From an uncultured Methanobrevibacter sp. (GTDB taxonomy: Archaea > Methanobacteriota > Methanobacteria > Methanobacteriales > Methanobacteriaceae): a stretch of 28,425 bases of DNA. Each line of letters opens with the position of its first letter. Within the stretch, counting starts at the first letter, position 1. Location of the stretch: positions 1-28,425 of the forward strand of contig ONIK01000015.1 of assembly GCA_900317865.1 (NCBI GenBank). Direction: 5' to 3'. The translations under genes were made by a program, and so were the position numbers. Shown in pieces: positions 7,307 to 14,879 of this stretch. The notes under the pieces are model-generated. The model did no database searches. It was not told where the DNA came from and worked only from the letters and a program-made list of their open reading frames with translations.

Positions 7307-8244
7307 TGTTCAACCTCCTTTAACTCCTTAATTACTGAGTCAATTGGTGTAGTATGAGCTTTTACACCAATTACTTTATCAAAATCACCGCCCATTGCGA
7401 TTGCGATAAATTGAGCTATATTTAAATGTATTGCCTCGAATTCTCTTCCTTCTCTTTTTGATATTAACGGCTGATATCGGTCAAATTGAATATGGCAATT
7501 AGGACATAAATGAACCACTATTTCAACTTCCTCATCATCTAAAGCATTCATCTTATCTGCCGTTGCCGTAAATGACAAATCAGGGTTTGAATATCTTTGT
7601 CTGAATCCTGTTCCACATGTAGCACGTTTATGGTCATACCACCCGATGGTTTTACATCCGCAGGCCCCAATCAATTCATCTATGATATTCGGGTCTCTAA
7701 AACCTGCTATCGTATCTTCATAGTGAACTTTACAGTAGTGGCATCCATGGTGAGAGGCTATCTTATATTCACTTAAATCATATTTGATATGCTTTGGAAT
7801 CTCTGAAATCTTTCCATACAATATGTCAACTACATGAAAAATGTTTTCTGAAGGGAGCAAATCATCTTTTTCGTATTTTAAATGCTCCAAACCATTTTCT
7901 TCGAATAATTGATTAATATGATTTCTCAAATCATCCTTTTTATTTAAGAGCTTAACTGACTTTTTATTTATTGCATAACATGTTGCACACATCATGACAA
8001 GATTTGGCCTTCCAATATCCTTGGCTATTTTAAAATTACGAGCTCCAATAGCTGATGTATCAATTTGATTGAACACATCTGAATAATGGCCTAAACCAGT
8101 ACAGCATGTCTGTTTTTCAGATATTGCATAATCGATACCTAATTTATCGAATACAAATTTTGTAGATGATTCGACACCAGGATATTCTACACTTACAAGA
8201 CAGCTTCTAAAAAGCAAAATGTCTTTATCAGGAATTAATTTCAT
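7303..8244 (-). CDS. hdrB: HdrB-like heterodisulfide reductase subunit B
   Basis: This 313-residue CCG-domain protein belongs to the family whose two Cys-rich motifs bind the non-cubane [4Fe-4S] clusters that reduce the CoM-S-S-CoB disulfide. The first motif is complete: C15, C47-C48, C86 and C89. The second has C168, C210, C247 and C250, but the first Cys of the CC pair is Thr209 (RATCGTG instead of the usual CCGAG). One of the five expected ligands of that cluster is therefore missing. Its ATG overlaps the hdrC stop by 4 bp, and its stop overlaps the hdrA start by 4 bp. An SD-like GAGG precedes the start. The protein is longer than Methanothermobacter HdrB (about 300 residues) because of an N-terminal lead and a C-terminal tail. 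It could be an active disulfide reductase or a paralogue with a different substrate; the altered motif and the comA linkage favour the latter. Confidence 0.88.
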   Translation of the reverse strand: MKLIPDKDILLFRSCLVSVEYPGVESSTKFVFDKLGIDYAISEKQTCCTGLGHYSDVFNQIDTSAIGARNFKIAKDIGRPNLVMMCATCYAINKKSVKLLNKKDDLRNHINQLFEENGLEHLKYEKDDLLPSENIFHVVDILYGKISEIPKHIKYDLSEYKIASHHGCHYCKVHYEDTIAGFRDPNIIDELIGACGCKTIGWYDHKRATCGTGFRQRYSNPDLSFTATADKMNALDDEEVEIVVHLCPNCHIQFDRYQPLISKREGREFEAIHLNIAQFIAIAMGGDFDKVIGVKAHTTPIDSVIKELKEVEQ

Positions 8245-8843
8245 TGTTTAGCCTCCTCAGAAGCTCTAATTTTTTCAATTTTATCTTTAAAACCAGTTAT
8301 CGTTAAAATTTTACTTACTTCATCTATAACTTCTTTTGGTGGCATCAAAGGAGGATCCAATTCCAGTTCATCCCTAATATCGGCTAAATTATTTCTAAAT
8401 TCCCACCAACCAGGAACATCATTTTTAATATCTTCAAAAAATATTTCAGGAATTGCACCTATAGCCGCCGTAAAATAGGAATCTGCAAAGCCCATATACT
8501 CATATAATTTATCATAACCTATTTCATTGGATATTGCAATCTGTTTTAATATCTGATTTACTTCACATACACTATTTCCAACAGGACATACGCTATGACA
8601 TGTATAGCAATAAAAGCAGTTCCAAATCAAATCATCTTCTAGAATTGATATATCTCCTTCCAAAACTCTTTCTATAATATCCCGAGGATTATAATCTGAA
8701 TGGCGTGCAGCCGGACAGGTTGATGTACACATTCCACATTGCACACACTTCAGTACACCCTCTTCTTTAGAGTTTTTGACATCCGCAATGATTTTTTCTG
8801 CAAAATCAATAGGTGAATCATCAATATTCTGTTTTGATGTCAT
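8241..8843 (-). CDS. hdrC: HdrC-like heterodisulfide reductase subunit C
   Basis: This 200-residue ferredoxin-type subunit carries electrons from HdrA to HdrB. Two complete [4Fe-4S] motifs are visible: CVQCGMCTSTCP (about residues 33-44) and CFYCYTCHSVCP (about 76-87). They are followed by the typical helical tail with a Trp-rich GWWEFRNNL segment (about 145-153). Length matches the family (about 185-200 residues). The ATG lies 9 nt after the TGA stop of the DUF39/ferredoxin gene, and the GAGGTAA ribosome-binding site overlaps that stop. The downstream hdrB start overlaps this gene's stop. These features suggest one co-transcribed, coupled unit with hdrB and hdrA. Confidence 0.9.
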   Translation of the reverse strand: MTSKQNIDDSPIDFAEKIIADVKNSKEEGVLKCVQCGMCTSTCPAARHSDYNPRDIIERVLEGDISILEDDLIWNCFYCYTCHSVCPVGNSVCEVNQILKQIAISNEIGYDKLYEYMGFADSYFTAAIGAIPEIFFEDIKNDVPGWWEFRNNLADIRDELELDPPLMPPKEVIDEVSKILTITGFKDKIEKIRASEEAKQ

Positions 8844-8852
8844 TAGATTACC

Positions 8853-10103
8853 TCACAATTTAAATTCACCAGATTTAATCATTTTCTTTAATTTAAGTGA
8901 TAATTTATTTGCTCTTAACCTATCAGATTGCCTGCAAATAATTGGAATATTAACCGAATTATCTTCAATTTCCAAATCTATGCTTCCTACATTCATATCA
9001 AATGCATCATGCTTACAGAAATTAGCACACATTCCGCATCCAAAACAACGACTTAAATCTAAATTTTTAGCTGAAAATGCATTTGTAGGACACACTTTTT
9101 CTACATCACATGAATCACAAGTTAAACATTTATTTCTGTCAAATTGTGGTCTTAAATCATAATCTTTCCATAATTGATAATAATTAGTTTCAGTTAATGG
9201 TAAATGGCGACCTTTAATATCTGCAACCGGCAAATTAACATCACTGTCTGTAATGAGTAAATTATTATAAATTTCTTCAGTTAATACAGGAATTGGAATA
9301 GCTACTGTGTTAAATATTTCGCCACCCTCACCTGTTTTAAATCCTCCGAAATAATAAGGATTCATTTGGGTTAAATCTCCTGAAAGCATTAGATTTGGTT
9401 TTTGTGGATTTGACCTTGTACCATCACCCAATATAAATGCCTCCGCATCATTCAACAGTACTTTTTTACCTGTTTTAATTACATTATGAGGCAAATCATT
9501 TTCTAAAGGATTCAAATCTCCACATCCTGAAAATGTCAAACCGGAAAGGTTTCCTTCAAGAGGTACTGCAGCAAAAATGGATGATACCGCTTCGCTGCCA
9601 GGATTTGTAAATGCAGTATAGTTTTTAAATGCCATACGTGAACCTACAATTTGAGCTCTATTAATATCCTCACGGGTAATTGTATTTTCAATTGTTTTTC
9701 CGTCAACACTTTCAACTACCACATCAATGGATTTGCCCTCCATTATATCTTTTAAAAGGAATCCTCCACCATAATTTTTATCATTTAGAGAATGTGCAGT
9801 TCCATGCAATATTACATCAACTTCTCCCAACCATTCATTAGGACAAGGTCCTGCATAAGCCGGAACGCCATTTAAATAAACTTTATCTGCCCTTATGAAT
9901 TCACCAGGTTCAGACACTATAAAATTAAGAATGGCTGCAGTTCCACTCATAACACCGCAAGTTCCTGTTGTAACCACATCAACATCTTCAAAAGTTGGAG
10001 CACTATCCTCTTTTATAAGTTTTTTAAACTCTTCAGCAGTATAAATATTAGCTTCACCATTGTCAATTTTTTCATTGATTTGGTTTATATCTCTCTTTTT
10101 CAA
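8853..10103 (-). CDS. comF: ComF-like DUF39/ferredoxin protein (methanogenesis marker 16)
   Basis: This 416-residue protein combines an N-terminal DUF39 (HcyBio, COG1900) domain of about 300 residues with two ferredoxin motifs (C326-C338 and C353-C363). Candidate thiol-transfer cysteines are C49 in TTGTCGVMSGT, C87 in GPCPNEW and C194 in FSGCGDLNP. COG1900 relatives insert sulfide-derived sulfur into aldehydes (aspartate semialdehyde to homocysteine). A methanogen paralogue (MJ1681, ComF, as I recall R. White's work) converts sulfoacetaldehyde to coenzyme M. The position directly after comA supports ComF over the homocysteine enzyme. The start is TTG, 7 nt after GAAGGT, and no ATG lies nearby. 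The gap to comA is only 12 nt. The reaction needs two electrons, which the following hdrCBA genes could supply; that link is inference. Confidence 0.75.
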   Translation of the reverse strand: MKKRDINQINEKIDNGEANIYTAEEFKKLIKEDSAPTFEDVDVVTTGTCGVMSGTAAILNFIVSEPGEFIRADKVYLNGVPAYAGPCPNEWLGEVDVILHGTAHSLNDKNYGGGFLLKDIMEGKSIDVVVESVDGKTIENTITREDINRAQIVGSRMAFKNYTAFTNPGSEAVSSIFAAVPLEGNLSGLTFSGCGDLNPLENDLPHNVIKTGKKVLLNDAEAFILGDGTRSNPQKPNLMLSGDLTQMNPYYFGGFKTGEGGEIFNTVAIPIPVLTEEIYNNLLITDSDVNLPVADIKGRHLPLTETNYYQLWKDYDLRPQFDRNKCLTCDSCDVEKVCPTNAFSAKNLDLSRCFGCGMCANFCKHDAFDMNVGSIDLEIEDNSVNIPIICRQSDRLRANKLSLKLKKMIKSGEFKL

Positions 10104-10115
10104 TTTAACTACCTT

Positions 10116-10889
10116 CTAATTAATCTTTCCAAGAGTATCTCCTCTTAAACCTTGTCTTAAAGTTTCAAGAGAAGTGATATCATCACTGGAAACATTTCCC
10201 AAATTAACTGTGTTTCCAAGTTTTAATATAAAAAAGACCTGCTGGTCTTTATTTGGAGCTTCCCACAATATTTTATCTCCATCAAAATGGTCTAAAATAT
10301 AATCTATTTCATCCTCTTTAGCTTTACCTGACGCATCAAATATTCCAATATTTTTACCGCCCTCTCTTGCTTCAACAATAATTAAAGATGAACCTGCATC
10401 AAGTTCAGATTTCATATATTCAATCCTTTCATCAAGTGAAAGTTCTTTATCAAGGTTAGGATCTTTTTTACCTACTTCAGACAGTACTATAAAACCATTT
10501 TCCTTAGCTTTTCTGATTGATTCAAGTTTATCTTCATGTGCTAAATTTATAGAACCATCTGATACTTCAATAGCCGGAAAACCTAATTCATGAGCTCTCA
10601 TGAAAAATTCATCCAATTTATTGTTCATATAAGCCAGTTCAAATAATGTTCCTCCAGTATATGGAATAATATCATGATTTTTATACATTTCAACCTTTGC
10701 CTTGATAATGTCTTCATCATGAATGATGGACGTACCCCATCCGAATTTTAAATAATCAACGTATTCTCCTGAAATATTCATTAAGCTCTCAGCAGTTTCA
10801 AGACCCAAACCTTTATCCAAGACCATAGTGATGCCTTTATTTCGAGGTTTTTCTTCTCTTTTATTTAATAAAAAATCAAATGCTTTCAA
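10116..10889 (-). CDS. comA: Phosphosulfolactate synthase
   Basis: This 257-residue TIM-barrel enzyme catalyses the first committed step of coenzyme M synthesis: phosphoenolpyruvate plus sulfite gives (R)-phosphosulfolactate. Family features include RNKGITMVLDKGLGL near the N-terminus, EYVDYLKFGWGTS, YTGGTLFELA, PAIEVSDGSI, SSLIIVEAREGGKNIGIFD and ILWEAPNKDQQVFFI. Length matches known ComA proteins. The start codon is TTG (10889-10887), preceded by GTGAT, with a TATA-like TATATAAA at about 10915-10908. It is the first gene of the minus-strand cluster that continues with the ComF-like gene and hdrCBA. Sulfite as substrate ties the cluster to sulfur assimilation. Confidence 0.92.
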   Translation of the reverse strand: MKAFDFLLNKREEKPRNKGITMVLDKGLGLETAESLMNISGEYVDYLKFGWGTSIIHDEDIIKAKVEMYKNHDIIPYTGGTLFELAYMNNKLDEFFMRAHELGFPAIEVSDGSINLAHEDKLESIRKAKENGFIVLSEVGKKDPNLDKELSLDERIEYMKSELDAGSSLIIVEAREGGKNIGIFDASGKAKEDEIDYILDHFDGDKILWEAPNKDQQVFFILKLGNTVNLGNVSSDDITSLETLRQGLRGDTLGKIN

Positions 10890-10986
10890 AATATCACAAT
10901 CGTTAAGTTTTATATATTATTTAATATTGTTTATAATTAAACTTTTCTTTTAATTAATTTATATTATCATTAACATATATTATCAT
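10890..10986. promoter_or_regulatory. Divergent promoter region between comA and UPF0280 gene
   Basis: A minus-strand TATATAAA (10915-10908) serves comA and a plus-strand TTTATATTA (10958-10966) serves the UPF0280 gene. The plus-strand box is about 25 nt before the ATG and there is no ribosome-binding site, so the UPF0280 transcript is probably leaderless. No clear operator is seen between the two. Confidence 0.5.
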
Positions 10987-11703
10987 ATGCATTTTGAAGA
11001 AATTGATATTGACCAGACACATATACGATTGAAAAGTGATTTGGGTAATGCTAATCTAAAACAGTATATCTTTAAAATCAGACAGGAATTAAAAAGACAC
11101 ATTGCTAAAAATCCTGACTTTTTGTTGTCCATCGAAGCATTAAAATACAATAGTGAAAATCTAGACGAAATCGTTTTAAAAATGTATGAATCATCATCAA
11201 AAGCCGATGTAGGTCCCATGGCATGTGTTGCAGGTACAATTTCTGAAATGAGTCTTGATTATTTAATCAATAATGGAAGTACATATTCCATTGTAGAAAA
11301 TGGTGGAGATATAGCTCTTGTTAATGATGAGGATGTTTTATGTGGAATTTATTCTAACAATAAAATTTTGGGAAACAATATTGCCTTTAAAATAAAAACC
11401 AGAAAAAAACCCTTGGGCATCTGTACATCTTCGGGAAAAATCGGCCATTCAATAAGCTTCGGTTCATCCGACAGCGTTACCGTTATTTCCAAAAGTCCTT
11501 CATTGGCTGATGGACTTGCAACAAGAATAGCTAATGAAGTTAATGGCGAAAACAGTGAAGATAAAGTTTCAAATGCACTGGAATGTGGAGAAAACTATAA
11601 AGAATTCTTCGATGGCGTTTTAATTATATCAGACGAAAATGTTGGAACTATAGGTAAACTGCCAAAAATCGTTGAAAGTGATGAATTTAATATAATACAT
11701 TAA
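10987..11703 (+). CDS. UPF0280 family protein (ApbE-like fold)
   Basis: This 238-residue protein matches UPF0280, an uncharacterised family in methanogens and other prokaryotes that is distantly related to the ApbE (FAD:protein FMN transferase) superfamily. Characteristic stretches are SSKADVGPMACVAGTISE (about residues 72-89), VENGGDIAL (about 102-110), GICTSSGKIGHSISFG (about 144-159) and SLADGLATRIAN (about 174-185). The small/acidic motifs resemble the ApbE flavin/metal-binding core. It is transcribed divergently from comA. The function is unknown, and I make no catalytic claim. The ATG lies about 25 nt after the TATA-like box, suggesting a leaderless mRNA. Confidence 0.85.
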   Translation: MHFEEIDIDQTHIRLKSDLGNANLKQYIFKIRQELKRHIAKNPDFLLSIEALKYNSENLDEIVLKMYESSSKADVGPMACVAGTISEMSLDYLINNGSTYSIVENGGDIALVNDEDVLCGIYSNNKILGNNIAFKIKTRKKPLGICTSSGKIGHSISFGSSDSVTVISKSPSLADGLATRIANEVNGENSEDKVSNALECGENYKEFFDGVLIISDENVGTIGKLPKIVESDEFNIIH

Positions 11704-11726
11704 AAAAAAGTTAAAAAAAAAGAAAA
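11704..11726 (-). terminator. Poly-T terminator of the UPF0058 gene
   Basis: Read on the minus strand, the 23-bp gap between the convergent stops is almost pure T (TTTTCTTTTTTTTTAACTTT and onward), starting directly after the UPF0058 stop. This is typical of archaeal intrinsic termination. Confidence 0.55.
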
Positions 11727-12014
11727 TTAAGCTACGTTAATTTCTTTTTCGGAGCGTGTGACCAAATCCGCTAAAGAATTGCATACATTATCTGGTATTG
11801 AATGGTTATCTTTATCAGCAATTACTTCAGAGATTATTTTACATAAAACAAAAATAGCATGTTTATGTTCCGCTTTGGTTTTATGAATATGGTGTGGGCT
11901 TATTTTTAGTGAAATATATTCGCTGCAGTCATTATTGATTTGATCATCATCTGATAAATATTTTAAAACATAAACTAAAAATTGATGTAATTGTATCATT
12001 TCATCTTTATACAT
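11727..12014 (-). CDS. UPF0058 family protein
   Basis: This small 95-residue archaeal protein begins MYKDEMIQLHQFLVY and carries the family signature ISPHHIHKTKAEHKHAIFVL (about residues 37-56). It is rich in histidine in that segment, which would allow metal binding. It has no signal peptide or membrane segment. UPF0058 members are conserved in euryarchaea with no established function. A TATA-like ATATTTATA lies about 20-25 nt upstream of the ATG, without a clear ribosome-binding site. It is a stand-alone gene, convergent with the UPF0280 gene. Confidence 0.85.
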   Translation of the reverse strand: MYKDEMIQLHQFLVYVLKYLSDDDQINNDCSEYISLKISPHHIHKTKAEHKHAIFVLCKIISEVIADKDNHSIPDNVCNSLADLVTRSEKEINVA

Positions 12015-12201
12015 AAATATCTAACCTATAAATATGTCTATTAATTCGGGTAAAAAGTTTTGAATTAATTATAAAATTTAACTTCTTTTCTATGAATACT
12101 ATAATATTATTTTTAATCATATTTAAATATAGGCATTAATTTAACCTATTTAAATAAAGTATAACTACATATTAATTAAAGATTAATAGAAAAAAATAAT
12201 G

Positions 12202-12209
12202 TATATATA
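12202..12209 (+). promoter_or_regulatory. TATA box of cpgS
   Basis: TATATATA at about 12202-12209 is centred about 27 nt before the ATG at 12233, and no ribosome-binding site follows. The cpgS message is probably leaderless. The rest of the 12015-12232 gap is AT-rich and shows no other feature. Confidence 0.5.
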
Positions 12210-12232
12210 ATCCAATTCCAAAATAGTTAACC

Positions 12233-13612
12233 ATGACTAGTCTAACAAAAATGCTTTGTCTTGTTGATGGTGAACATTATCTGCCAGTCACACAGGAAGC
12301 AATTGATACATTAAATAAAATAGAGCATATTGACATTTCTGCTGTTGTTTTTATAGGTGGAACTGAAAAGTTAAGAGATGATACAGAAGAGTCCTATTCA
12401 CAAGTTCTGGGAGTTCCCGTTCAATTTGCAAAAGATAAAGATATTCCTTATGACATTATTGTTGACATGATCAGACAATATGACATTGATACAGTGATGG
12501 ATTTAAGTGATGAACCCATCTTGGACTATCCAAAAAGATTCAAAATAGCATGTAAAGTTCTGAATGAAGGGATTGCATATGAAGGACCAGATTTTAAATT
12601 CGAACCTCACAGTGAATATGATGTTATGGAAAAACCTTCAATAACAATTCTTGGAACTGGAAAACGTATTGGAAAAACGGCTGTTTCCGGTTTCGTATCC
12701 AGATTAATTGATAAAAAAGGTTATGAACCTTGCGTTATTGCTATGGGTAGAGGAGGACCTGAAGAACCTGAAATTGTTCATGGTGAAGAACTTGAAATTT
12801 CAGCCGAATTCCTATTGGAACAATCCCAAAAAGGAGTTCACGCGGCCAGTGACCATTGGGAAGATGCATTGATGAGCAGAATTTTAACCATTGGATGTAG
12901 ACGATGTGGTGGAGGAATGGCAGGTGAAGTGTTTTTAACCAATATGAAAAAAGGTGCACGCCTTGCCAATGAAGTGGAATCCAAATTTGCTATATTTGAA
13001 GGAAGCGGTGCTGCCATACCACCAATAAAAACAAATAAAAAAATAGCATTAATCGGAGCAAACCAACCGACCAGTAATTTAACAACTTACTTTGGTCCAT
13101 ATAGAATTTCTTTAGGCAATCTGGTGATTTTAACTATGTGTGAAGAGCCTATGGCAAGCAGTGAAAAAATAGCTGAAATAGAATCATTCATAAATGAGAT
13201 TAATCCTGATGCAACTGTTATTTCAACAGTATTCAGACCTAAACCTCTGGAGGATATTTCTGGAAAAAAAGTTTTGTTTGCTACAACCGCACCCGAAGAA
13301 GTTAAAGATAAATTAGTAAGTTATTTGGAAGAAAATTATTCATGTGAAATTATTGGTACTACATCCCATTTATCCAATAGACCTCTTTTAAAAGAAGATA
13401 TGGCAAAATATATAGATAAAGCAGATGTCATGTTAACTGAACTCAAAGCAGCCGCTGTTGACGTTGCAACAAAAGATGCTATTGAAGCTGGTCTTAAGGT
13501 AGTTTATTGTGACAATATTCCTGTGGCAATTAACGATAAATATCCGGATTTAGCAGATAGTGTTATTGAATTGGTTGACAGTGCAATTGATGATTTTAAC
13601 AAATCATCATAA
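12233..13612 (+). CDS. cpgS: Cyclic 2,3-diphosphoglycerate synthetase
   Basis: This 459-residue cytoplasmic enzyme forms cyclic 2,3-diphosphoglycerate from 2,3-diphosphoglycerate with ATP. The product is an intracellular solute and phosphate store in Methanobacteriales. Length matches the Methanothermus fervidus enzyme (about 460). Visible motifs are LCLVDGEHYLPVT (about 8-20), a P-loop-like GTGKRIGKTA (141-150), GRGGPEEPE (about 178) and FEGSGAAIPPI (about 264). The C-terminal half has the features of a P-loop NTPase-related fold. It is convergent with the wHTH gene, with only 10 T-rich bases between the stops. Confidence 0.93.
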   Translation: MTSLTKMLCLVDGEHYLPVTQEAIDTLNKIEHIDISAVVFIGGTEKLRDDTEESYSQVLGVPVQFAKDKDIPYDIIVDMIRQYDIDTVMDLSDEPILDYPKRFKIACKVLNEGIAYEGPDFKFEPHSEYDVMEKPSITILGTGKRIGKTAVSGFVSRLIDKKGYEPCVIAMGRGGPEEPEIVHGEELEISAEFLLEQSQKGVHAASDHWEDALMSRILTIGCRRCGGGMAGEVFLTNMKKGARLANEVESKFAIFEGSGAAIPPIKTNKKIALIGANQPTSNLTTYFGPYRISLGNLVILTMCEEPMASSEKIAEIESFINEINPDATVISTVFRPKPLEDISGKKVLFATTAPEEVKDKLVSYLEENYSCEIIGTTSHLSNRPLLKEDMAKYIDKADVMLTELKAAAVDVATKDAIEAGLKVVYCDNIPVAINDKYPDLADSVIELVDSAIDDFNKSS

Positions 13613-13622
13613 TTTTTTATTT

Positions 13623-13895
13623 TTAATCCATTTGATTTAAATATTTTAAAATTTCTAGAGAAAGTTCAGTATTTTTGTATAATCTTCCTTTATGAGCATT
13701 TTCATTTAAACAAATAACCAAACCATGATCCTTTAAATCAGATAAAACATTTGAAATATGATTTGTTCTAACCCCTATCGTTCTAGCAATGTCCGATGGT
13801 ATTTTAACACCATTACCAATATATTGTATTACACTAAGCCTATATGTTGAAGCCATCACATATCCTAATGAATTTAAAACTTCTTCTTCGTTCAT
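13623..13895 (-). CDS. Small winged-helix transcriptional regulator
   Basis: This 90-residue protein is essentially a single winged helix-turn-helix domain: helices around YRLSVIQYIG, the HTH IPSDIARTIGVRTNHISNVL (about residues 32-51), and the wing GLVICLNENAHKGRLYKNTE. It resembles archaeal MarR/ArsR-like DNA-binding proteins that have no separate ligand domain. I chose ATG 13895 over an in-frame TTG at 13913, because the TATA-like TAATATATA at about 13926-13918 puts the transcription start close to the ATG (leaderless). The divergently transcribed neighbour is mmp4, and the shared intergenic region contains repeated ATTGAAC boxes. The targets are not known. Confidence 0.8.
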   Translation of the reverse strand: MNEEEVLNSLGYVMASTYRLSVIQYIGNGVKIPSDIARTIGVRTNHISNVLSDLKDHGLVICLNENAHKGRLYKNTELSLEILKYLNQMD

Positions 13896-13907
13896 GACTA
13901 ATATTAT

Positions 13908-14094
13908 ATTCAATCATATATATTAATGTATTGTAAAAAATAAAATAAAAAAGATACATCGTACAAATATGTTCAATAAAAAATAATAAAATTGAACTTG
14001 AAAAAAATTAATGTGCATTCCTCTTTAAAAAATATCTTTTTATAACAATAGTTAAGCTTTCAAAACTATTTAAAATAATATTATATTATTGAAC
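13908..14094. promoter_or_regulatory. Divergent regulatory region with ATTGAAC boxes
   Basis: ATTGAAC occurs at 13991-13997 and 14088-14094 (plus) and at 13977-13971 (minus), with a near-match ATTGAAT at 13914-13908 (minus). The pair at 13971-13997 forms a perfect 7-bp inverted repeat with a 13-bp spacer. The 14088 copy sits between the mmp4 TATA region and its ATG, and the 13908 copy lies in the regulator's own promoter. A second inverted repeat, AATAGTT...AACTATT, spans 14047-14070. Confidence 0.4.
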
Positions 14095-14112
14095 ATTCCA
14101 AATATAATACCA

Positions 14113-14832
14113 ATGATTAAAATAGCAGTCGGAATCGGTAAAAACAAAGATGTTATTAAAGCATGTGAGGCTTTTAAAAAAGAAAATAGCAATGTAGAAA
14201 TAATAACTGTTGAAAATGATAATGATTTAGTCAAAGCCATACTGGATGATGATGTTAATGCAGTCGTGAGAGGATCACTACCTGCATCAAGCGTTATGAA
14301 AGAATTGAAAAGCAAATTTAGCAACATTTCACGAGCCACTTATATTAATGGAAACAATATGGAATTTTTACTAACTCCTGTTGGAATTGATGAAGGTTCA
14401 ACAGTTGAAGATAAATTAAAAATTGCAATCCACTGTGGAGAATTCCTTAAAAAACAGTCAAAAATTCCTAAAATTGCAGTGATGGCATCAGGAAGAAAAG
14501 GGGATTACGGAAGAAGTGAAGAAATATCCAAATCCATTGATGAAAGTAATGAATTGACTAAATTGATTAAAGAAAATACTGATTTTGAAGTGATAAATCA
14601 CTATATATTAATTGAAAAAGCCATAAAAGATAATTGTAACATTATTATAGCTCCAAATGGAATAATCGGAAATATTATATTTAGAACATTAGTTTTAGTA
14701 AATTCATGGCCAAGTTGTGGAGCAGTAACATTTGGAATAAACGGCATATATATAGATACAAGCCGGGACCAAAATATCAAAGGATATTTGAGGAGTTTAA
14801 AATTAGCATATAAATTAGCCAATATTATATAA
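14113..14832 (+). CDS. mtxX: Methanogenesis marker protein 4 (MtxX)
   Basis: This protein of 239 residues (from ATG 14113) belongs to the methanogen-specific MtxX/marker-4 family, whose fold is related to phosphotransacetylases. Supporting stretches are IKIAVGIGKNKDVIKACE at the N-terminus, DVNAVVRGSLPASSVM, VMASGRKGDYGRS, IIAPNGIIGNIIFRTLVL and NSWPSCGAVTFGI. The name comes from its linkage to methyltransferase genes in Methanosarcina; the reaction is not established. An in-frame TTG at 14089 would add eight residues, but family members begin at the beta strand IKIAVG and no ribosome-binding site precedes either start. A leaderless mRNA starting near 14113 fits the AT-rich TATA region at 14070-14090. 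Confidence 0.8.
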   Translation: MIKIAVGIGKNKDVIKACEAFKKENSNVEIITVENDNDLVKAILDDDVNAVVRGSLPASSVMKELKSKFSNISRATYINGNNMEFLLTPVGIDEGSTVEDKLKIAIHCGEFLKKQSKIPKIAVMASGRKGDYGRSEEISKSIDESNELTKLIKENTDFEVINHYILIEKAIKDNCNIIIAPNGIIGNIIFRTLVLVNSWPSCGAVTFGINGIYIDTSRDQNIKGYLRSLKLAYKLANII

Positions 14833-14879
14833 TAGATAACAACATATATTTAACTAATAATAACTTTTAGGTAATTCAA

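Noticed and set aside
13896..13913. In-frame TTG extension of the wHTH regulator
   Set aside because: It would add six non-conserved residues and lies upstream of the expected transcription start.
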